Shown piece by piece: positions 24,738 to 33,952 of a DNA stretch of 64,000 nt. The translations under genes and the position numbers were made by a program. The DNA lies in the NCBI RefSeq assembly GCF_900456775.1, contig NZ_UAUL01000007.1, positions 434,001 to 498,000 on the forward strand. Direction: 5' to 3'. The DNA comes from Sarcina ventriculi. Its GTDB lineage: Bacteria; Bacillota; Clostridia; Clostridiales; Clostridiaceae. Each line of letters starts with the position of its first letter. Within the stretch, counting starts at the first letter, position 1. The notes beneath the pieces are model-generated. The model worked only from the letters and a program-made list of their open reading frames with translations. It ran no database searches and had not been told where the DNA came from.

Positions 24738-25764
24738 GGGATATCAAACTAAACTTATGAATTTATATGAAAAAATACGTCAAGAAGAAAAATTATCATT
24801 AGAACAAAGAACTAAAGAAATTGAAGATAAGTATCCTGAAATAATGAAGCTAGAAAAAAACATAGCAAAGCAATGTTTAAATCTATCTATGTGTGCACTA
24901 AAAAATTCACCTAACAAAGAAGCTGAACTTAATGAACTTCGAGAAAAAATAGAAGACTTAAGAGCTAAAAAGTATGAAATGCTTGTTGAAAGAGGATATA
25001 GTACTGATTATTTAAATCTTCACTATAGATGTCCAAAATGTCAAGATACAGGTTACATAGGACCTAAAAAATGTACTTGTTATAAAAACAAACTTATAAA
25101 AGTTTATTATGAAAATTCACATTTAGAGGATACTTTAAGAGTAAATAATTTTAGTAGTTTTTCTTTAGATGTTTATTCTAACAAAAGGACAGATAAGATG
25201 TTTTCTCCAAGGGAAAATATGCAAATAATATTAAATTCAATATCAAATGAATATATTCCTAACTTTAAAAATATAAACGATAATCTCCTTTTCTACGGAA
25301 GTCCTGGAACTGGGAAAACATTTTTAACCTATTGTATTGCAAAATCTCTTTTAGATTCAGGTTTTTTGGTTATATACAGAACATCAGATGAACTAGTTAA
25401 AAATTTAAGGGAAATAAAGTTTGAAAATAACATAGAACTAGAAGATTTGCTTGTAAATTGTGATCTTCTTATAATAGATGATTTGGGAGCAGAACAAATA
25501 ACTGACTTTACAAGAACAGAACTTTTCAATCTATTAAATAAAAAATTACTTCTTAATAAAAAAATGATTATTTCCACTAACTTAAATATTTCTGAACTTA
25601 CAACTATGTATATAGAAAGAATAACATCAAGACTTTTTGGAAACTTTAGATTGTTTAATGTATATGGTGACGATATAAGAATTAAAAATAATACTAAAGA
25701 AATACGAAGTAAAAAAAATTTAACTAAAGTGCAAAATGCAAATTCATCCTACTATAAATTCTAG
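24730..25764 (+). CDS. dnaI: Primosomal helicase loader DnaI/DnaC-type ATPase
   Basis: 344 residues from the ATG at 24730 (MIKGYQ), which overlaps the DnaD stop codon; ATG/GTG codons at 24712-24718 are also possible. The N-terminal domain is helical (helicase-binding) with a zinc-finger-like CPKCQDTGYIGPKKCTC, followed by an AAA+ domain with Walker A GSPGTGKTFL and Walker B LLIIDDLGAE and an arginine-finger region ERITSRLF. It loads the replicative helicase (dnaB, 35801-37135 here) on single-stranded DNA. Confidence 0.93.
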   Translation: MIKGYQTKLMNLYEKIRQEEKLSLEQRTKEIEDKYPEIMKLEKNIAKQCLNLSMCALKNSPNKEAELNELREKIEDLRAKKYEMLVERGYSTDYLNLHYRCPKCQDTGYIGPKKCTCYKNKLIKVYYENSHLEDTLRVNNFSSFSLDVYSNKRTDKMFSPRENMQIILNSISNEYIPNFKNINDNLLFYGSPGTGKTFLTYCIAKSLLDSGFLVIYRTSDELVKNLREIKFENNIELEDLLVNCDLLIIDDLGAEQITDFTRTELFNLLNKKLLLNKKMIISTNLNISELTTMYIERITSRLFGNFRLFNVYGDDIRIKNNTKEIRSKKNLTKVQNANSSYYKF

Positions 25765-25773
25765 GATGAATTT
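25740..25773 (+). terminator. Terminator overlapping the dnaI stop codon
   Basis: AAATTCATCCTA/TAGGATGAATTT hairpin around CTATAAATTC, followed by CTTT; the TAG stop codon forms the base of the right arm loop. Confidence 0.7.
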
Positions 25774-25787
25774 CTTTATGTAAAATA

Positions 25788-25819
25788 AAAAAACTTCAAC
25801 ACATATGTTGAAGTTTTTT
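25788..25819 (-). terminator. Terminator of the tRNA operon
   Basis: AAAAAACTTCAACA-CATA-TGTTGAAGTTTTTT: perfect stem with T tracts both ways, directly after the encoded CCA of tRNA-Thr on the minus strand; it also backs up the dnaI terminator. Confidence 0.9.
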
Positions 25820-25893
25820 GGAGCTGGCAATAGGAATCGAACCTACAACCTGCTGATTACAAGTCAGCTGCTCTACCGTTGAGCCATGCCAGC
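25819..25893 (-). tRNA. tRNA-Thr (UGU)
   Basis: 75 bases including encoded CCA. Acceptor GCTGGCA/TGCCAGC; anticodon loop CTTGTAA gives UGU, reading ACA. Last gene of the minus-strand tRNA operon. Confidence 0.95.
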
Positions 25894-25898
25894 AAATA

Positions 25899-25975
25899 TG
25901 GCGATTCAGAAGGGGCTCGAACCCTCGACCTCCGGCGTGACAGGCCGGCACTCTAACCAACTGAGCTACTGAACC
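25899..25975 (-). tRNA. tRNA-Asp (GUC), copy 3
   Basis: 77 bases including CCA. Acceptor GGTTCAG/CTGAATC, discriminator G73 as expected for Asp, anticodon loop CTGTCAC. Part of repeat unit 3 in transcription order. Confidence 0.95.
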
Positions 25976-25989
25976 GTATTTTTTTAAAA

Positions 25990-26065
25990 TGGTGGTCACA
26001 ACAGGGATCGAACCTGTGACCCTCTGCTTGTAAGGCAGATGCTCTCCCAGCTGAGCTATGCGACC
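25990..26065 (-). tRNA. tRNA-Val (UAC), copy 3
   Basis: 76 bases including CCA. Acceptor GGTCGCA/TGTGACC, anticodon loop CTTACAA gives UAC. Confidence 0.95.
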
Positions 26066-26071
26066 TTAAAA

Positions 26072-26146
26072 TGGTGACCCGTAGGAGAATCGAACTCCTG
26101 TTACCACCGTGAAAGGGTGGTGTCTTAACCGCTTGACCAACGGGCC
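26072..26146 (-). tRNA. tRNA-Glu (UUC), copy 3
   Basis: 75 bases including CCA. Acceptor GGCCCGT/ACGGGTC, anticodon loop CTTTCAC gives UUC; closely resembles Bacillus tRNA-Glu. Confidence 0.95.
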
Positions 26147-26150
26147 TTAA

Positions 26151-26227
26151 TGGCGATTCAGAAGGGGCTCGAACCCTCGACCTCCGGCGTGACAGGCCGG
26201 CACTCTAACCAACTGAGCTACTGAACC
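26151..26227 (-). tRNA. tRNA-Asp (GUC), copy 2
   Basis: Identical to the Asp gene at 25899-25975, exactly 252 bases away. Confidence 0.95.
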
Positions 26228-26240
26228 GTATTTTTTTAAA

Positions 26241-26316
26241 TGGTGGTCACAACAGGGATCGAACCTGTGACCCTCTGCTTGTAAGGCAGATGCTCTCCCA
26301 GCTGAGCTATGCGACC
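26241..26316 (-). tRNA. tRNA-Val (UAC), copy 2
   Basis: Identical to the Val gene at 25990-26065; the spacer to tRNA-Asp is one base shorter than in the other unit. Confidence 0.95.
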
Positions 26317-26323
26317 TTAAAAA

Positions 26324-26398
26324 TGGTGACCCGTAGGAGAATCGAACTCCTGTTACCACCGTGAAAGGGTGGTGTCTTAACCGCTTGACCAACGGGCC
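26324..26398 (-). tRNA. tRNA-Glu (UUC), copy 2
   Basis: Identical to the Glu gene at 26072-26146. Confidence 0.95.
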
Positions 26399-26402
26399 TT
26401 AA

Positions 26403-26479
26403 TGGCGATTCAGAAGGGGCTCGAACCCTCGACCTCCGGCGTGACAGGCCGGCACTCTAACCAACTGAGCTACTGAACC
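26403..26479 (-). tRNA. tRNA-Asp (GUC), copy 1
   Basis: Identical to the other two Asp genes; 252 bases from copy 2. Confidence 0.95.
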
Positions 26480-26492
26480 GTATTTTTTTAAA

Positions 26493-26568
26493 TGGTGGTC
26501 ACAACAGGGATCGAACCTGTGACCCTCTGCTTGTAAGGCAGATGCTCTCCCAGCTGAGCTATGCGACC
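26493..26568 (-). tRNA. tRNA-Val (UAC), copy 1
   Basis: Identical to the other two Val genes. Confidence 0.95.
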
Positions 26569-26575
26569 TTAAAAA

Positions 26576-26650
26576 TGGTGACCCGTAGGAGAATCGAACT
26601 CCTGTTACCACCGTGAAAGGGTGGTGTCTTAACCGCTTGACCAACGGGCC
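26576..26650 (-). tRNA. tRNA-Glu (UUC), copy 1
   Basis: Promoter-proximal gene of the operon; identical to the other two Glu genes. Confidence 0.95.
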
Positions 26651-26691
26651 TTATAATTAACATTTCCTATATTCGGTTACCCGACATAAAT

Positions 26692-26720
26692 ATAATACAG
26701 AAAAACTAAAGAAGTGTCAA
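26692..26720 (-). promoter_or_regulatory. Strong sigma-A promoter of the tRNA operon
   Basis: Minus strand: TTGACA (26715-26720), 17-base spacer, TATTAT (26692-26697). A perfect -35 box, ideal spacing and a stable-RNA operon directly downstream support a high-output promoter. Confidence 0.88.
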
Positions 26721-26820
26721 CTATTTTTTTTAACTTTTTTTAATATTTTCTCTTTTTATTTATCATTTAGTATTTTTATACTACTTAAACTGTATCTTAA
26801 CTATTATATTTAATCACTAT

Positions 26821-27384
26821 TTAAACATTTTCATTAATATTGCTTTTTATTTCTTTAAACATATTTAATTCTTTATTTTTATTTTCTATATCCTTTTCTA
26901 ATTTATCAATATTAAATTTACAAAATTCCATTAATTCATCTTCTGTTAATTGTTTTACATCATATCTATAACTATCTTTTTTAAATTTTTCACCATTAAC
27001 ACTTACTTGTATACTATATTCATGATTTAGCATAATAACCATTTCTTTTTCCCACATTCCTCTTTTATTAACAATTTTAAAACTATCTTTTAAAACTTTA
27101 AAATCGACTATTGTATCTTGTATTAATTTTTCTAACTCATCAAAAAGATATTTATAAAATACTACTGAAATTCCTCTGTTTATCTTTATTTTTAATAAAT
27201 ATCTATGCTTTATTAAAAAATCATCAAATTCATTTTCACTAATAAATTCAACATCATCAGTTTTTAAAATTTCTATACCTTTTTCCCCTGGATAATTAAC
27301 AACCACCTGATCATAATTCATACGTCTGACCTTAAATTCTCTTCCCTCGTCTAAAGAATTATTATCTTTAATTTTTATTTTCAT
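26821..27384 (-). CDS. Uncharacterised protein with C-terminal coiled coil
   Basis: 187 residues, not recognised. The N-terminal 55 residues look like a small beta domain (REFKVRRMNYDQVVVNYPG), the middle is alpha/beta with many charged residues, and the last 35 residues (FNIDKLEKDIENKNKELNMF) form a likely coiled coil. No signal peptide or membrane segment. Standing alone between the tRNA operon promoter and baiN, with AGGAGAAACG before the ATG. Base composition is like its neighbours. Confidence 0.65.
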   Translation of the reverse strand: MKIKIKDNNSLDEGREFKVRRMNYDQVVVNYPGEKGIEILKTDDVEFISENEFDDFLIKHRYLLKIKINRGISVVFYKYLFDELEKLIQDTIVDFKVLKDSFKIVNKRGMWEKEMVIMLNHEYSIQVSVNGEKFKKDSYRYDVKQLTEDELMEFCKFNIDKLEKDIENKNKELNMFKEIKSNINENV

Positions 27385-27574
27385 AAATACGTTTCTCCTT
27401 TTTTGATTAATCCTCTAAAAAATTTAATATTATTTTTATTATTCCATGAGAAAACACAATATATGATATAAAACTATTTTATTTTGATTGTTTTTTTATT
27501 TTTTAAATACTTATATGAAATTTATTAACTTTTGTTTATAATAGTGTTACTAAAATATTTTAAGGAGAATTTTT

Positions 27575-28822
27575 ATGATTTATCATGATTTAATAGTTTT
27601 AGGCGGTGGTGCCTCTGGACTTATCGCTGCAATAACTGCAAAAGATCTTGGCATGGATGTAGCTATTGTTGAAGGTACTGATAGGATTGGTAAAAAACTT
27701 TTGACAACTGGTAATGGAAGATGTAACATAAGCAATTCTTCTATAAAACCACCATTTATAAATTTTCATAGCAATAATAATAACTTTTTTGATTTTGCAT
27801 TAAATTCTATGACTGTTGAAGATACAAAAATATTCTTTCTAAATTTAGGTTTACCTTTAATAGAACTTGAAAATAAAAAAATTTATCCACAATCTTTACA
27901 AGCCTCATCTGTTATAGATATTTTTAGATTGGCATTAGAGGATAGAAATATCCCTATTTATAATAATTTTAAAGTAAATTCTATAATTAATAAAAAAAAT
28001 AAATTTAAATTATCCACAAAAAATAATGAGTATGATAGCATATCCTGTGGAAAACTTATCATTTCCTGTGGAGGAAAATCAGCAATTAAAACAGGTTCTG
28101 ATGGAAGTGCTTATAATATTGTAAAAAATCTTGGGCATAAAATAATCACCCCTATTCCATCTATTGTTCAACTTAAACTTCAACATAAAAGCTTAAAAGC
28201 TTTATCTGGAATTAAATTCAATGGTTATGCTGAAGTTATTTCTAATGAAAAATCTTTTAGAAAAGAATTTGGGGAGATATTATTTACTGACTATGGTATT
28301 TCTGGCCCTCCTATCCTTCAAATATCAGGGACTGCCTCAAGGCTTTTATCAAAAGGAAAAGATGTTTACATAACAGTTGATATGATGCCTGAAAAATCTA
28401 TAAATGATATAGAAAATTTTCTTGAAGGGCATTTTGCTATATTTTCTCATAGAGCTGTAATAGATTCCTTGATAGGTATAATAAACAAAAAACTTATTCC
28501 AATAATTTTAAAAGAGACTGGAATTACAGAACTTCATAAACCTTGTTCTGAACTTACTTGGCAAGAAAAAAAGAAACTATTTTCTCTTATGAAATGTTGG
28601 AAATTTAAATGTTTGGAAACTAATGGTTTTTCTTCTGCTCAAGTTACAGCTGGAGGAATTGATACAAAAGATATAAATAATACTACTTTAGAATCTAATT
28701 TAGTAAAAAATCTTTATTTTTGTGGTGAGATATTAGATGTTGATGGCGATTGTGGTGGATTTAATTTACAATGGGCTTGGAGTTCTGGATTTTTAGCTGG
28801 CAAAAGTGCTTCTCTTAACTGA
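27575..28822 (+). CDS. NAD(P)/FAD-dependent oxidoreductase, HI0933/BaiN-like
   Basis: 415 residues. The N-terminal FAD-binding site LGGGASGLIAAITAKDLG and the family-specific KKLLTTGNGRCNISN are clear, with a second dinucleotide part KLIISCGGKSAIKTGSDGSA near residue 165 and C-terminal FCGEILDVDGDCGGFNLQWA. The HI0933 family contains BaiN, a bile-acid delta-4 reductase of gut clostridia, but many members are uncharacterised, so the substrate is left open. Two exact DnaA boxes lie within the coding sequence (27883 and 28010). Confidence 0.88.
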   Translation: MIYHDLIVLGGGASGLIAAITAKDLGMDVAIVEGTDRIGKKLLTTGNGRCNISNSSIKPPFINFHSNNNNFFDFALNSMTVEDTKIFFLNLGLPLIELENKKIYPQSLQASSVIDIFRLALEDRNIPIYNNFKVNSIINKKNKFKLSTKNNEYDSISCGKLIISCGGKSAIKTGSDGSAYNIVKNLGHKIITPIPSIVQLKLQHKSLKALSGIKFNGYAEVISNEKSFRKEFGEILFTDYGISGPPILQISGTASRLLSKGKDVYITVDMMPEKSINDIENFLEGHFAIFSHRAVIDSLIGIINKKLIPIILKETGITELHKPCSELTWQEKKKLFSLMKCWKFKCLETNGFSSAQVTAGGIDTKDINNTTLESNLVKNLYFCGEILDVDGDCGGFNLQWAWSSGFLAGKSASLN

Positions 28823-28835
28823 TTCCTACTTCATT

Positions 28836-28881
28836 AAGTGCTGATTTTGAAAGGAAATTATCTTTTCTAAAATCAACACTT
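28836..28881. terminator. Bidirectional terminator between oxidoreductase and thioesterase genes
   Basis: AAGTG(C)TGATTTT...AAAATCA(A)CACTT, a long stem with one mismatch, between two converging genes. Confidence 0.75.
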
Positions 28882-28897
28882 ATTTATAAAATACATA

Positions 28898-29653
28898 TTA
28901 ATTTATCTTAAACCAAAAGCTTTCAACAGATGTTAACTTTTCTCCTGAATCTGATTTTATTATATGTATTGATTTTACTGTATTGTCATCAATTTTTTTC
29001 AATTCTCCTTGAACTAAAACATTATGACCATATTGAACTTCCTTTTCAAACTTTACTTTCAACTTATTAATTTTGTAATTTTCTATAATTTCTAATGGCA
29101 TACTGTCTATTACCCACTCCATATATTTAACATTGTTAACATGTTTATTACTATCTATATGTGTATGCTCTATATTGTAAATTTTATTTATATCAATTTT
29201 ATCTAATTCGTCTATGTGTAATTTACTTCTCAAATTCTTTAAATTACCCTTATCTAATTTATGTGCAATATAATACTTATCATCCGCACTTTTTAACCTT
29301 CTTTTTTCAAGATCAATTAAAAACCATATTGAATCACATTTAACCAGTAACTCTCCATCCTCACTATATATTTCAAATCCTCTTAATCCATAAAATCTAC
29401 GAATAGTTTCAACAAAAGTTCTCACCCTTATCTTATCTCTATATTTAGGGTATCTTATAATGTTTATATCATAATCAAAAAGAACCCATGCTTCTCTACT
29501 TTCAAGCATATCACCCATAGAAAATCCTAGAGATTCTTCTTGCTTTATTGCTATATCCGAAAAAAAATGCAATATGGACGTTATGTTACTCTCCAACCTT
29601 GAATTAGTATTCCAATAAGCTATTTCATACTCTTTTTCGTAAAAATTATTCAT
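28898..29653 (-). CDS. Acyl-ACP thioesterase
   Basis: 251 residues, double hot-dog fold of the FatA/FatB type. The first half (VLFDYDINIIRYPKYRDKIRVRTFVETIRRFYGLRGFEIY) and the second half with IEHTHIDSNKHVNNVKYMEW, containing the conserved Asn-His pair, match bacterial acyl-ACP thioesterases that release fatty acids from acyl carrier protein. Single gene between two terminators, with an AAAGGGGTGAT SD before the ATG. Confidence 0.9.
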   Translation of the reverse strand: MNNFYEKEYEIAYWNTNSRLESNITSILHFFSDIAIKQEESLGFSMGDMLESREAWVLFDYDINIIRYPKYRDKIRVRTFVETIRRFYGLRGFEIYSEDGELLVKCDSIWFLIDLEKRRLKSADDKYYIAHKLDKGNLKNLRSKLHIDELDKIDINKIYNIEHTHIDSNKHVNNVKYMEWVIDSMPLEIIENYKINKLKVKFEKEVQYGHNVLVQGELKKIDDNTVKSIHIIKSDSGEKLTSVESFWFKIN

Positions 29654-29698
29654 CTAATCACCCCTTTAAAATTTATATAAAAGACTATATCAAATAAA

Positions 29699-29730
29699 AA
29701 GCCAACTTTCAATATTTAAAAGTTGGCTTA
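29699..29730 (-). terminator. Terminator after the reverse rubrerythrin gene
   Basis: AAGCCAACTTT/AAAGTTGGCTT hairpin with flanking A/T tracts, in the gap between the rubrerythrin stop and the thioesterase start. Confidence 0.75.
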
Positions 29731-29788
29731 ATAATTTAGAATATATGTTTTATTGATACTTTATTTTAATTAATTTAATTTACAAATT

Positions 29789-30331
29789 TTATTTGAAATA
29801 TCTATTTAATAGACCTTCAAATCCTCTTCCGTGTCTAGCTTCATCTTTAGCCATTTCATGAACTGTATCATGAATTGCGTCTAATCCTAATTCTTTTGCT
29901 AATGTTGCTAAATCTTTTTTACCTTGAGTTGCTCCGTGTTCTGCATTAACTCTTAATTGTAAATTTTCTTTAGTGCTGTTTGTTACAACTTCTCCTAATA
30001 ATTCAGCAAATTTTGCAGCATGTTCTGCTTCTTCAAATGCATATCTCTTATAAGCTTCTGCAACTTCTGGGAATCCTTCTCTATCTGCTTGTCTTGACAT
30101 TGCTAAATACATTCCAACTTCTGTACATTCTCCTGCAAAGTTAGCTTGTAATCCTTCTATTATTCTTGGGTCAACGCCTTTTGCGATTCCTATTCTATGT
30201 TCATCAGCAAATACTAAATCTCCTGATTGTTCCATAAATTTATCTGCTCCAACTTTACATATTGGACAAACTTCTGGAGCTTGTTCTCCTTCATAAACAT
30301 ATCCACATACTGTACAAACAAATTTTTTCAT
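29789..30331 (-). CDS. Reverse rubrerythrin (NADH peroxidase component)
   Basis: 180 residues with the rubredoxin domain first (Cys6, Cys9, Cys22, Cys25: [10 protein letters not shown] and [10 protein letters not shown]) and the four-helix di-iron domain second ([22 protein letters not shown] ... [18 protein letters not shown] ... [20 protein letters not shown]). That order is the reverse of classic rubrerythrin and defines the clostridial peroxide/oxygen-detoxifying enzyme that takes electrons from NADH via rubredoxin oxidoreductase. A strong promoter overlapped by a PerR-like box lies upstream. Confidence 0.95.
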   Translation of the reverse strand: MKKFVCTVCGYVYEGEQAPEVCPICKVGADKFMEQSGDLVFADEHRIGIAKGVDPRIIEGLQANFAGECTEVGMYLAMSRQADREGFPEVAEAYKRYAFEEAEHAAKFAELLGEVVTNSTKENLQLRVNAEHGATQGKKDLATLAKELGLDAIHDTVHEMAKDEARHGRGFEGLLNRYFK

Positions 30332-30434
30332 AACTATAATTCCTCCTAATTTCTTAACATCTCTTTATACTTATACATCATTTAACATTTCTCTTATGTA
30401 AGTGTTTGTTTTGTTCCACTTATCTTATGAATTT

Positions 30435-30463
30435 ATTATATAATAATTATTATTAAATAACAA
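30435..30463 (-). promoter_or_regulatory. Promoter with PerR-box-like operator for the reverse rubrerythrin gene
   Basis: Minus strand: TTGTTA (30458-30463), 17-base spacer, TATAAT (30435-30440). A 15-base site at 30438-30452 matches the PerR consensus TTATAATNATTATAA at 12 of 14 fixed positions and overlaps the -10 box. PerR control of reverse rubrerythrin is known in C. acetobutylicum. In this A+T-rich background the match alone is moderate evidence. Confidence 0.6.
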
Positions 30464-30570
30464 TAGTTTTTTAAATATTTTTTTATTTTTTTTATTTTAT
30501 TTAGCTTTAATAAAAATAAATTCCATTTATCCATCTATATTAAAATAATGATTACAAAATGAATTATAAA

Positions 30571-30601
30571 AAAATGCCTTAGGCTAAGCCTAAGACATTT
30601 T
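30571..30601 (-). terminator. Terminator after the DUF1858 gene
   Basis: AAAATGCCTTAGGCT/AAGCCTAAGACATTTT hairpin with one mismatch, ending in TTTTCTTATTTT on the minus strand side. Confidence 0.75.
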
Positions 30602-30615
30602 CTTATTTTATAATA

Positions 30616-30798
30616 TTATTTATTTAAAGCTTCTATTAAAGCTTCTATATTTAATCCATGAACCATAGCAGCTTCTTCTAAGCTTTCAGCTTGTGATGAA
30701 GGGCATCCTATGCATCCCATTCCAAAGCTCATTAATATTTGTGCAGCATCTGGTTTAGCTTGTAATATTTCTCCGATTCTCATTTCCTTTGTTATCAT
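30616..30798 (-). CDS. DUF1858 domain protein
   Basis: 60 residues: [21 protein letters not shown] followed by [18 protein letters not shown]. The helix-loop with a CXXC pair (Cys29, Cys32) is the DUF1858 signature, a small domain also found fused to hybrid cluster or redox proteins. Possibly redox- or metal-binding. It lies next to the reverse rubrerythrin gene but has its own terminator. Confidence 0.88.
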   Translation of the reverse strand: MITKEMRIGEILQAKPDAAQILMSFGMGCIGCPSSQAESLEEAAMVHGLNIEALIEALNK

Positions 30799-30945
30799 TA
30801 TATACTCACCTCATATTTTATTATTAAATGTTTTACAATAACTTTAAATTTATTATAACTCTAAATCTATTTAAATACAAGTAAAATACTCTGATTTAAT
30901 ATAAATATATTTTGTTAAACTTTATTGACCAATATATAATAGAAA

Positions 30946-31434
30946 TTAAATATTTTTTTTATAATTTTTTAAATCAAAATTTTTTACTATATCCTCTATA
31001 ACAACTCTATCTGGAGGATTTATATCAAAAGTCTTAGGAAAGGCTTCTTTACTAAAAAATACTGCATTTTTAGTTTCGTCTTCATCTAAAATAATCTCCC
31101 CTTCATAATCAAAACATATAAACATAGCTGAAGCATTATATATCTCATGACCATTAGGATACTTATTGTAACACTCCTTACCTGAATAAACATTAAAAAG
31201 CTTTAAAGTTTTTAGTGTTAACCCAACTTCTTCTTTTGCCTCTCTAATTGCAGCTTCCTCAAAACTTTCACCAAGCTCTAAACTCCCCCCTGGGAAACCC
31301 CATTTAAGGTTATCTGTTCTTTGTTGTAGTAGTATTTCACCTTTATTATTTACTATAATTGTCCCTGCTGATGTCATTATCAAAGGTCTTGATGGATTTT
31401 TCAACTCTTTTCTTAATTCTAAAATATATCCCAT
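30946..31434 (-). CDS. NUDIX hydrolase
   Basis: 162 residues from the ATG at 31434 (an in-frame GTG at 31449 forms part of the SD GGTGAT). The NUDIX box is complete: GGSLELGESFEEAAIREAKE followed by EVG (GX5EX7REXXEEXG). The family hydrolyses nucleoside diphosphates linked to other moieties; the substrate cannot be assigned. It sits alone just after purA. Confidence 0.88.
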   Translation of the reverse strand: MGYILELRKELKNPSRPLIMTSAGTIIVNNKGEILLQQRTDNLKWGFPGGSLELGESFEEAAIREAKEEVGLTLKTLKLFNVYSGKECYNKYPNGHEIYNASAMFICFDYEGEIILDEDETKNAVFFSKEAFPKTFDINPPDRVVIEDIVKNFDLKNYKKNI

Positions 31435-31573
31435 ATCTATAATCACCAACTTTCTCTTTATTTATACTATTTAGATTTAGAATATACTCTAAAATAATTA
31501 TACTATGATATTTAAACATATCTTTCATATGATTATGATTTAGTAATTTTTCTAAAATCAATAAAACAAAAAC

Positions 31574-31606
31574 AAGAGTTGTATTAAAATACCTAATACA
31601 ACTCTT
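31574..31606 (-). terminator. Terminator after purA
   Basis: AAGAGTTGTATTA-AAATACC-TAATACAACTCTT hairpin, 20 bases past the purA stop, followed on the minus strand by TGTTTTTGTTTT. Confidence 0.8.
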
Positions 31607-31625
31607 TTCACATTTATACTATATA

Positions 31626-32954
<1,329 letters not shown>

Positions 32955-32971
32955 TTATGTAAACACCACCG

Positions 32972-32984
32972 TTTGTTCGGATTT
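32972..32984 (-). promoter_or_regulatory. PurBox-like site upstream of purA
   Basis: Minus strand AAATCCGAACAAA matches the Bacillus PurR PurBox AWWWCCGAACWWT at 12 of 13 positions. A weaker copy (AAATACGAATATT) lies about 20 bases further upstream. Suggests PurR control of AMP synthesis; a purR gene is not in the window. The rest of the 353-base gap to sdaAB is A+T-rich and holds nothing else I can name. Confidence 0.5.
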
Positions 32985-33265
32985 ATTTACAGGAGTAATA
33001 TTCGTATTTTTTAGTATTTTTTATATTTTTTATTACTCCATTACCATATTATCAAAGTATTTTACCTAGGTCAATGAAAATATATCGTATATTTTTTTCT
33101 TACTCAAAAATATAATTCGTGATTATTTTTATAATTTCCAATTTTATTTTTAATAAGCAATTAACTTATTATTAACTTAATTTTCTACTTTAATTTACTT
33201 TATTAAAAATAAGTTATGACATAAAATGATATTATATATGTTATTATTTTTAAAGGAGGGATTTT

Positions 33266-33952
33266 GTGCAAAATTTTGGAATTTTTGATATAATAGGTCC
33301 TATTATGATAGGTCCATCTAGTTCTCATACAGCAGGTGCCGCAAGACTTGGAAAAGTAGCTAAATCTATATGTGGTCATAACAAGCTAAAAAAAGTAACT
33401 TTTTTACTTCACGGTTCTTTTGCAAAAACTTATAAAGGCCATGGAACAGACAAAGCATTAGTTGCTGGTATCTTAGGAATGGAACCATCTGATGTAAGAC
33501 TTAGAAATTCATTAGATATAGCTAAAGAGCAATCTCTAGAAATTGAGTTTAAAGAATGTGATTTAGGTAATGAACACCCAAACACAGTTAAATTTTTAAT
33601 GACTACTGTTGATAATACTTATTGTGAAGTTATGGGTTCGTCCATAGGCGGTGGAAACATTAGAATTACAGAAGTTAATGGAAATAGCTTAGATTTTAGC
33701 GGTGAATACCCAACTCTTATAATATCTCAAAAAGATGTACCTGGTGTTGTTTGTAAAGTATCTGAAATTGTGTATAAATACAATGTTAATATAGCTTTTA
33801 TGAAAGTATTTAGAATTGAAAAGGGCAAATCTGCTGTTATGATATTTGAACTTGATAACACTCTTGATGAACACATTATTGAAGATATTAAGAAAGTAGA
33901 TTACGTGAATAAAATTATTGTTTTAAACCCTGTTGAAGGAGGTATCTCTTAA
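33266..33952 (+). CDS. sdaAB: L-serine dehydratase, beta subunit
   Basis: 228 residues; GTG start after AAAGGAGGG. FDIIGPIMIGPSSSHTAGAAR at the N-terminus is the conserved serine-binding motif of the beta chain, followed by the HGSFAKTYKGHGTDKA motif, and the C-terminal ACT-like part (YPTLIISQKDVPGVVCKV) could sense an amino acid. With SdaAA it forms the iron-sulfur, PLP-independent enzyme that deaminates L-serine to pyruvate. Its stop codon overlaps the SdaAA start. Confidence 0.96.
   Translation: MQNFGIFDIIGPIMIGPSSSHTAGAARLGKVAKSICGHNKLKKVTFLLHGSFAKTYKGHGTDKALVAGILGMEPSDVRLRNSLDIAKEQSLEIEFKECDLGNEHPNTVKFLMTTVDNTYCEVMGSSIGGGNIRITEVNGNSLDFSGEYPTLIISQKDVPGVVCKVSEIVYKYNVNIAFMKVFRIEKGKSAVMIFELDNTLDEHIIEDIKKVDYVNKIIVLNPVEGGIS

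Larger units (their letters stand above)
25899..26650 (-). repeat. Three tandem 252-base units (Glu-Val-Asp tRNA)
   Basis: The Glu-Val-Asp block is present three times with a period of exactly 252 bases. The tRNA genes are identical; only single-base length differences in the spacers (at about 25976-25989 and 26066-26071) set the promoter-distal unit apart, so the array arose by recent amplification or is kept uniform by gene conversion. Confidence 0.95.

Noticed and set aside
25796-26644. Open frames of 67-81 codons with repeated peptide sequence on the minus strand
   Set aside because: They are translations of tRNA genes; the repetition comes from the 252-base tRNA units.
25899-26650. Regular repeats resembling a CRISPR-like array
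   Set aside because: Unit length is 252 bases and consists of three tRNA genes; there are no short repeats with unique spacers, and no cas genes.
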